DNA of 10,000 bases. Source: Actinomycetota bacterium. Lineage in GTDB: Bacteria > Actinomycetota > Geothermincolia > Geothermincolales > RBG-13-55-18. The notes under the pieces are model-generated. The model saw only the letters and a list, made by a program, of their open reading frames with translations. It had not been told where the DNA came from and did not search any database. How positions within the stretch are numbered: the first letter of the stretch is position 1; each line of letters begins with the position of its first letter. Where the stretch lies: assembly GCA_028275245.1 (NCBI GenBank), contig JAPWVA010000022.1, positions 1-10,000 of the forward strand, in the 5' to 3' direction. Below are positions 6,010 to 10,000 of this stretch, one piece after another. The position numbers and the translations under genes are program-made.

Positions 6010-7401
6010 TTACGGGGACCGGCGCAAACGGGCGATGTACATCCCCTCCGTCCCGTGGCGGTGGGGTAGCAACTGCACGCTTCCCCGGTGGGAATCCTCC
6101 CTCCATGTCGGCGGCAAGAAGGGCGCGATGTCCTCCGGGGAAAAGTCCGGCCTGCGACCGAGGAACTCCTCCACCACCTTCACCGTCTCCTCCTCCGAGT
6201 AGGTGCAGACCGAGTAGACCAGCAGTCCTCCCGGCCTCACCGCCCCCGCTGCCCCCAGCAGCAGCTCCAGTTGCAAGTCACCCATGCGGGGCAGGTCCTC
6301 GGGCGTTCTTCTCCACTTGAGGTCGGGGTTCCGGGACAGGGTTCCCAGCCCACTGCAGGGGGCGTCCACTAGGACGGCATCTGCTTCTCCGGCCAAGTCC
6401 CGCAGGCGTCGGGCATCCCCGGGAATGATCTCCACGTTCTCCAAGGCCAGGAGACTTACCGTCTTCTCCAGAGCCTTTAGGCGGGAGGTGTTCAGGTCCA
6501 CTGCCACGACCCGGCAACTCGGGCCGCCCAGCTGCGCAAGGTATGCCGTTTTGCCTCCCGGTGCGGCACAGGCGTCTATGACCCGCATTCCCGGACCCGG
6601 GTCCACCACCCGGCATACCGCCATGGAAGCCAGGTCCTGCACCAGGCAAAGCCCCTCTCCTATCAACGCCACCAGTACTTCGAAGGGGAGTTCCACTTCC
6701 TCCAGGGCGTCCCCAAAGACCTGGGAGGGCCTTCCTCTCCCGCCCGCCTCTTTCAAGCGGGAGAGCAAGCTCTGGGTGTCGGTGCGGTAGGTGTTGCATC
6801 GGAGGGTCAGCCCGGCCTTGCGGTTCTGGGCACGGAAAAGCTCCAGGGCATCCACCGGGGAGTATAGCTCCAGAACGTAGTCCACGAGCCATCGGGGATA
6901 AGAGAGGGTGATCTCCAGGTACTCCCGCAGGTTATCCACTCCTGGCAGAGCGGCCGCAGTGGGGTGCTCCGCCGCCCTTCTCAGCAAGGCGTTGAGAAAA
7001 CCCAGGTTTCCCCGGTGCAGGTGACCCTTGGCGGCCTCCACCGTCTCGTGGATGGCTGCATAGGCCGGGATGTCGGTAAAGGCCAGCTGGTAAACCCCGA
7101 TTCTCAGGAATTCCAGGAGGTCCCGGTGGATCCTGGAGAGGGGCCGGGAGGAGAGTTTCGAGATCGTGAAATCCAGGGTGTTACGATACCTTTCAACCCC
7201 GTAACAGATATCGGATACCAGAGCCCGGTCCCTGGGATCCATATTCCCCGGGGGCATTCCGTAACGCAAGAGCAAGTTGAGATATGCCCCTTGCCGGTGT
7301 ACCCGGCACAGGATCTTGAAGGCCAGCTGCCGGGGGTTGGCAGGCCCTTCCCCCAGGCGCGGTTCCTCGTGGCTTTCGCGCGACTCCTCGACCTTCCCCA
7401 T
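6010..7401 (-). CDS. rsmB: 16S rRNA (cytosine(967)-C(5))-methyltransferase
   Basis: S-adenosylmethionine-dependent RNA methyltransferase that makes m5C967 in 16S rRNA. The 463-aa protein has an N-terminal NusB-like RNA-binding domain (about 22-150, including DRALVSDICYGVERYRNTLD) and a C-terminal Rossmann methyltransferase domain: cofactor loop DACAAPGGKT (276-285), acidic residue Asp302 in VAVDLN, motif IV DAPCSG (346-351, Cys349) and motif VI VYSVCTYSEEE with the presumed nucleophile Cys399. It ends with the typical HGTEGMYIARL. Presence of the NusB domain and both cysteines separates it from RsmF and NSUN-type relatives. The ATG at 7401 follows GGGAGGA; this initiation region is duplicated just upstream. 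It lies 285 bp downstream of fmt, the usual neighbour; in many Firmicutes a DUF116 gene fills part of that gap. Confidence 0.96.
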   Translation of the reverse strand: MGKVEESRESHEEPRLGEGPANPRQLAFKILCRVHRQGAYLNLLLRYGMPPGNMDPRDRALVSDICYGVERYRNTLDFTISKLSSRPLSRIHRDLLEFLRIGVYQLAFTDIPAYAAIHETVEAAKGHLHRGNLGFLNALLRRAAEHPTAAALPGVDNLREYLEITLSYPRWLVDYVLELYSPVDALELFRAQNRKAGLTLRCNTYRTDTQSLLSRLKEAGGRGRPSQVFGDALEEVELPFEVLVALIGEGLCLVQDLASMAVCRVVDPGPGMRVIDACAAPGGKTAYLAQLGGPSCRVVAVDLNTSRLKALEKTVSLLALENVEIIPGDARRLRDLAGEADAVLVDAPCSGLGTLSRNPDLKWRRTPEDLPRMGDLQLELLLGAAGAVRPGGLLVYSVCTYSEEETVKVVEEFLGRRPDFSPEDIAPFLPPTWREDSHRGSVQLLPHRHGTEGMYIARLRRSP

Positions 7402-7542
7402 AACGACTCATCCTCCCACGGTCAGTATGGGGTTCCTTCCCGGGGGCACCATTTCAGGGACTTTCACGCCCCATAACTCCTCCCACTATGAGGATCAACC
7501 CAACGATTCCTTCCCGGGGACACCGTTTCAGGGATTGTCACG
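7396..7542 (-). repeat. Tandem duplication (73 and 74 bp) covering the rsmB translation start
   Basis: Two adjacent units, 7542-7469 and 7468-7396 on the minus strand. Each begins CGTGA, runs through a conserved core of about 38 bases (about five differences, including GGTGTCCCCGGGAAGGAA in one and GGTGCCCCCGGGAAGGAA in the other), diverges in the middle, then shares GTGGGAGGA and TTATGGGG. In the downstream unit the last two are the ribosome-binding site and start of rsmB. In the upstream unit the same signals (ATG at 7474) open a frame of only six codons, MGRESP, stopping at 7454. The layout indicates an old tandem duplication with later indels. Whether the six-codon frame is translated is unknown. 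Confidence 0.75.
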
Positions 7543-7686
7543 GCGGACGTACCTGTCGTCGCACCCAGAGCGAAAGCCTCAGGCAGCCCCTTTAGGATCC
7601 CGTTTATAGGCGATCTCTTCCCATGGATCCTGGTGTGGACCGGTTCGCTTTGATGCGGGAGGTTTACTGATGGTTCCGACAGGCCA

Positions 7687-8670
7687 TCATCCCAACCTTT
7701 CCCCGGGCAAGGGCCGGTATCCCCTCAGGAATTCCTCCGCCGTCATAGCCCTTTTCCCCTCCGGTTGAAGGACCAGCAACTCCAGCAGGCCCCGGCCGGT
7801 TCCCACCGAGAGCTTTCGCCCATCGGTGACCAATTCCCCGATGTCGGCCCCTTCCTCCTCCAGATGGGGAACAGTCCGGATGATCTTCAGCCTCCTTCCC
7901 CGGAAGAAGGTATAGGTCCCCGGCCCCGGGTTGAGAGCCCTCACTCGGTGATGAAGGGAAAGGGCATCGTTCCTCCAGTCCAGCAGGCTTTCCTCCTTCC
8001 TCACGGCCGGCGCATAGGAAGCTTCTCCCACCTGGGGGCAGGGTTGGAGCTTGCCCTGGAGGTAAAGGGGGGTAACCTCGTGGAAGGCCTTGGCGCCCGC
8101 CGCTGCCAGTTTCTCGCTCATGGAAAGGTAGTCGTCCTCCAGTTCCACCTCTACCCGGACCTGCTCCAGAACGTCCCCCTCGTCCAGGTGCTCGTTCATG
8201 ACCATCAAGGTGACGCCGGTCTCGGTGTCGCCCGCCATGAGGCACCTCCGGATGGGGGCAGGACCCCTCCAGCGCGGTAGCAGGGAGGGGTGCAGGTTGA
8301 GCCACCTTCCGGGGAGCATTCCCAAGAGCTCCTGGCCCACGAGGCGGCCGTAATCGGCCACCAGCACGATGGATGGCTCCAGCTCGCGGATCAACGGGTT
8401 TAGATCCAGCCGCTCGAGGCGGTCCCTCTCAAGGAAGGGTATCCCTAGTTGTTCTGCCGCCTCCCGCACCGGTGATGGCATGAGCTTTCTCCCTCTGCCC
8501 CTGGGCTTGGGGGGAAAGGTCATGACCAGCAAGGGCGGCACCCCTGTCCGCAGGTGCCGTAGCACCCTGACGGCATAATCGCCGTTGCCCAAGAAGAGGT
8601 ATTTCAAGGCGCTGAAAACAACCCCCTTCACCACCAGCCCGACAGACTGCGTCGATATCGCCTGAATCAT
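7687..8670 (-). CDS. fmt: Methionyl-tRNA formyltransferase
   Basis: Transfers a formyl group from 10-formyl-tetrahydrofolate to Met-tRNA(fMet) for translation initiation. The N-terminal formyltransferase domain has the loop KPRGRGRKLMPSPV (55-68), NLHPSLLPRWRGPAPI (125-140, catalytic Asn125 and His127) and LDEGD with Asp166. The C-terminal tRNA-binding domain shows SYAP, LLDW, HHRVRALNPGPGTYTFF and LKI. The start is uncertain. ATG 8670 gives 327 aa with a 21-residue extension and only a weak GGAAAAG upstream. TTG at 8607 gives MKYLFLGNGDYAVRVL, 306 aa, and places the catalytic residues at 104, 106 and 145, close to Escherichia coli numbering, but lacks a well-spaced ribosome-binding site. GNGDYA replaces the usual GTPxFA. 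It follows def, its normal partner. Confidence 0.95.
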   Translation of the reverse strand: MIQAISTQSVGLVVKGVVFSALKYLFLGNGDYAVRVLRHLRTGVPPLLVMTFPPKPRGRGRKLMPSPVREAAEQLGIPFLERDRLERLDLNPLIRELEPSIVLVADYGRLVGQELLGMLPGRWLNLHPSLLPRWRGPAPIRRCLMAGDTETGVTLMVMNEHLDEGDVLEQVRVEVELEDDYLSMSEKLAAAGAKAFHEVTPLYLQGKLQPCPQVGEASYAPAVRKEESLLDWRNDALSLHHRVRALNPGPGTYTFFRGRRLKIIRTVPHLEEEGADIGELVTDGRKLSVGTGRGLLELLVLQPEGKRAMTAEEFLRGYRPLPGERLG

Positions 8671-8688
8671 GACTTTTCCGGGGAGATT

Positions 8689-8712
8689 GCGGGAATCCCC
8701 TCACGTTCCCGC
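8689..8712. promoter_or_regulatory. Inverted repeat upstream of fmt
   Basis: GCGGGAA (8689-8695) and TTCCCGC (8706-8712) are perfect 7-bp arms around a 10-base loop, 19 bp before the ATG at 8670. It may be a leader hairpin affecting fmt translation; nothing follows it that would make it a terminator. Confidence 0.25.
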
Positions 8713-8723
8713 CGGGACCGGGG

Positions 8724-8739
8724 CACCGTTACACCGTTA
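8724..8739. repeat. Short tandem repeat in the def-fmt gap
   Basis: CACCGTTA occurs twice back to back without mismatch. It lies in the non-coding gap between the def stop and the fmt start. No function can be assigned, and it could be chance or slippage. Confidence 0.4.
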
Positions 8740-8786
8740 TCTTAACCTGCTTGAGCCGGGATAGCGTTAGGGGAAGCGGCCCCGTC

Positions 8787-9308
8787 TCAATCTCCCCCTA
8801 GGATGTCCGCGATGACGTCCCGGACGATATCTCCCTCCAGCTCCCGCAGGGCCTTGGCCTTGCTCTCCCGGTCGGTGCGGTCCAGGATGAGGATACCGTC
8901 CAGGTGATCCGTCTCGTGCTGGAAGACCCTGGCCAGCCACCCCTCCGCTTGGATCCGCCGGGTCTTCCCCTCCAAGTCCAGATATTCCAGCTCAACCCGC
9001 AGGTGCCGGGAGACCGGGAGGGATATGCCGGGCAGGCTAAGGCAGCCCTCCATACCCTCCTCCAATTCCTCCGAGGTGGAAAGTATACGGGGGTTTATGC
9101 ATGGAATCACCTCGCCCTCGTCTTCGTAGACGAAAACCCGTAGGGGCACCCCGATCTGATTGGCGGAGAGGCCGGCTCCCCCGGGCCGGGGAAGGGAATC
9201 CGCGAGGTTTTCCACCAGCTTGATAATCCCATCATCCACTCGGGTTACCTCCCGGCACCTCTCCCTCAGTACCGGGTCGCCGAAGGTCCTTATGGGAAGG
9301 GTCGCCAC
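8787..9308 (-). CDS. def: Peptide deformylase
   Basis: Metalloenzyme that removes the N-formyl group from nascent proteins, undoing the modification added by the product of the neighbouring fmt. The 173-aa protein contains all three family motifs: GAGLSANQ (44-51, family GxGLAAxQ with Ser48 in place of the first Ala), EGCLS (87-91) and HETDH (131-135). Cys89, His131 and His135 are the expected metal ligands and Glu132 the catalytic base. The start is GTG 9308, with GGAGGT 6 nt upstream. The C-terminal tail after the metal site is helical and charged (RESKAKALRELEGDIV), as is common. It is separated from metK by 98 bp and from fmt by over 100 bp, with no priA between metK and def as there often is. 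Confidence 0.98.
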   Translation of the reverse strand: MATLPIRTFGDPVLRERCREVTRVDDGIIKLVENLADSLPRPGGAGLSANQIGVPLRVFVYEDEGEVIPCINPRILSTSEELEEGMEGCLSLPGISLPVSRHLRVELEYLDLEGKTRRIQAEGWLARVFQHETDHLDGILILDRTDRESKAKALRELEGDIVRDVIADILGGD

Positions 9309-9357
9309 TCGCTCACCTCCGGATGCCAGGTTTTCAACTCCATTAAAGCGGATCGTG

Positions 9358-9400
9358 GGCGGTTCCTGCCATGATGGAGATTACCTGCCCGGGAACCGCC
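9358..9400 (-). terminator. Inverted repeat after metK, weak terminator candidate
   Basis: GGCGGTTCC (9358-9366) and GGAACCGCC (9392-9400) are perfect 9-bp arms around a 25-base loop, 6 bp past the metK stop. On the minus strand no T-run follows the stem, so it is not a standard intrinsic terminator. It may stabilise the 3' end of the metK mRNA, or be a Rho-assisted or processing site. Confidence 0.35.
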
Positions 9401-9406
9401 GTATCC

Positions 9407-10000
9407 TCAGAGGCCAGCTTCCCGGCGCAGGGTTTCCGCCAGGTCCGTGCGTTCCCAGGTGAAGTCCTTGTCCGTCCTGCCAAAATGCCCGTAGGCCGCC
9501 GTTTTCTTGTATATGGGCCGGCGGAGCTGGAGGTGCTTGATGATGGCGGCTGGACGGAGGTCAAAGTGCTCCATGATGAGCTCGTAGATGGTCTCTAGGC
9601 TGACCTTTTCCGTCCCGAAGGCATCGATGGACACCGATACTGGTTTAGCCACCCCGATAGCGTAGGCGATCTGGATCTCGAAGCGGTCGGCCAACCCCGC
9701 CGCCACCACGTTCTTGGCCACGTAGCGGGCGGCGTAAGCACCGGAGCGGTCCACCTTGGTGGGATCCTTGCCGGAGAAGCAACCTCCCCCGTGGCGGGCC
9801 ATACCGCCGTAGGTATCCACGATGATCTTGCGTCCGGTGAGGCCGGTGTCGCCCATGGGGCCCCCGATCACGAACCTCCCTGTGGGATTCACCAGTATCT
9901 TGGTGTTCTTATCCCGTAATTCCTCGGGAACGACAGGGTTAATCACGTGCTCGACCAGGTCTGGTTTCATCAGCGTGTCGATGTCCACGTTGGGGCGGTG
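9407..10000 (-). CDS. metK: S-adenosylmethionine synthetase (C-terminal part; start beyond window)
   Basis: Joins methionine and ATP to S-adenosylmethionine, the methyl donor used by, among others, the nearby RsmB. The last 197 codons are visible; the frame runs off the right edge. Conserved segments include ILVNPTGRFVIGGPMGDTGL, TGRKIIVDTYGG, the signature GGGCFSGKDPTKVDRSGAY (family GGG[AC]FSxKDPTKVDRS), YAIGVAKPVSV and the ending TAAYGHFGR with DFTWE. These cover the central and C-terminal domains and the phosphate-binding loop. No frameshift is seen. The stop is TGA at 9409-9407. Confidence 0.98.
   Translation of the reverse strand, partial: HRPNVDIDTLMKPDLVEHVINPVVPEELRDKNTKILVNPTGRFVIGGPMGDTGLTGRKIIVDTYGGMARHGGGCFSGKDPTKVDRSGAYAARYVAKNVVAAGLADRFEIQIAYAIGVAKPVSVSIDAFGTEKVSLETIYELIMEHFDLRPAAIIKHLQLRRPIYKKTAAYGHFGRTDKDFTWERTDLAETLRREAGL

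Noticed and set aside
7431..7542. CCCGGG-containing direct repeats as an insertion-sequence or MITE remnant
   Set aside because: The repeats are head-to-tail and extend to the rsmB start signals, with no terminal inverted repeats, target duplication or transposase; tandem duplication explains them better.
9309..9406. def promoter with TTTAAT as -10
   Set aside because: No -35 at 16-18 bp; a single -10-like hexamer is not enough.

Overview
All recognisable genes in this GC-rich window lie on the minus strand, so transcription runs from high to low coordinates: metK (3' part) > def > fmt > rsmB > recA > rny > a GHKL-type ATPase gene > spoVS > a DUF948-type membrane protein gene > a sugar-phosphate isomerase/epimerase-like gene (5' part). 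This is chromosomal core sequence. I see no insertion sequence, prophage, CRISPR array, rRNA or tRNA. The recA, rny, spoVS neighbourhood is familiar from Firmicutes, while the metK, def, fmt, rsmB order is also seen in Actinobacteria. Together with the high GC this suggests a deep-branching Actinobacteriota lineage or a GC-rich thermophilic Firmicute. That placement is an inference from gene content and cannot be settled here.

Right part (about 6000-10000): methionine and translation functions. MetK makes S-adenosylmethionine, Fmt formylates initiator tRNA, Def removes the formyl group from new proteins, and RsmB uses S-adenosylmethionine to methylate 16S rRNA. The fmt-rsmB gap holds a diverged tandem duplication of about 74 bp that copied the ribosome-binding site and start codon of rsmB.

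Middle part (about 2750-6000): recA has its own strong sigma-A-type promoter (TTGAGA, 17 bp, TATAAT) with a perfect palindrome in the spacer and no canonical LexA box. The usual Firmicutes neighbour recX is missing. In its place is a 437-bp non-coding stretch before rny. It contains a promoter-like element, a structured leader, and an intrinsic terminator 104 bp upstream of the rny start codon. A 12-nt segment near the 5' end of the leader is perfectly complementary to a segment overlapping the terminator's 5' arm. That is the layout of a transcription attenuator or riboswitch controlling the mRNA-decay nuclease RNase Y, and I do not recognise it as a known class. It is the most interesting element in the window. 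A second terminator follows rny.

Left part (1-2740): an uncharacterised ATPase with MutL/Hsp90/histidine-kinase-like nucleotide-binding motifs, then spoVS preceded by an AT-rich 13-bp tandem repeat, then two genes spaced tightly enough to be co-transcribed with spoVS. Several start codons were revised from the longest reading frame using ribosome-binding sites, promoters and family alignment (rny, the ATPase gene, spoVS, the DUF948 gene).
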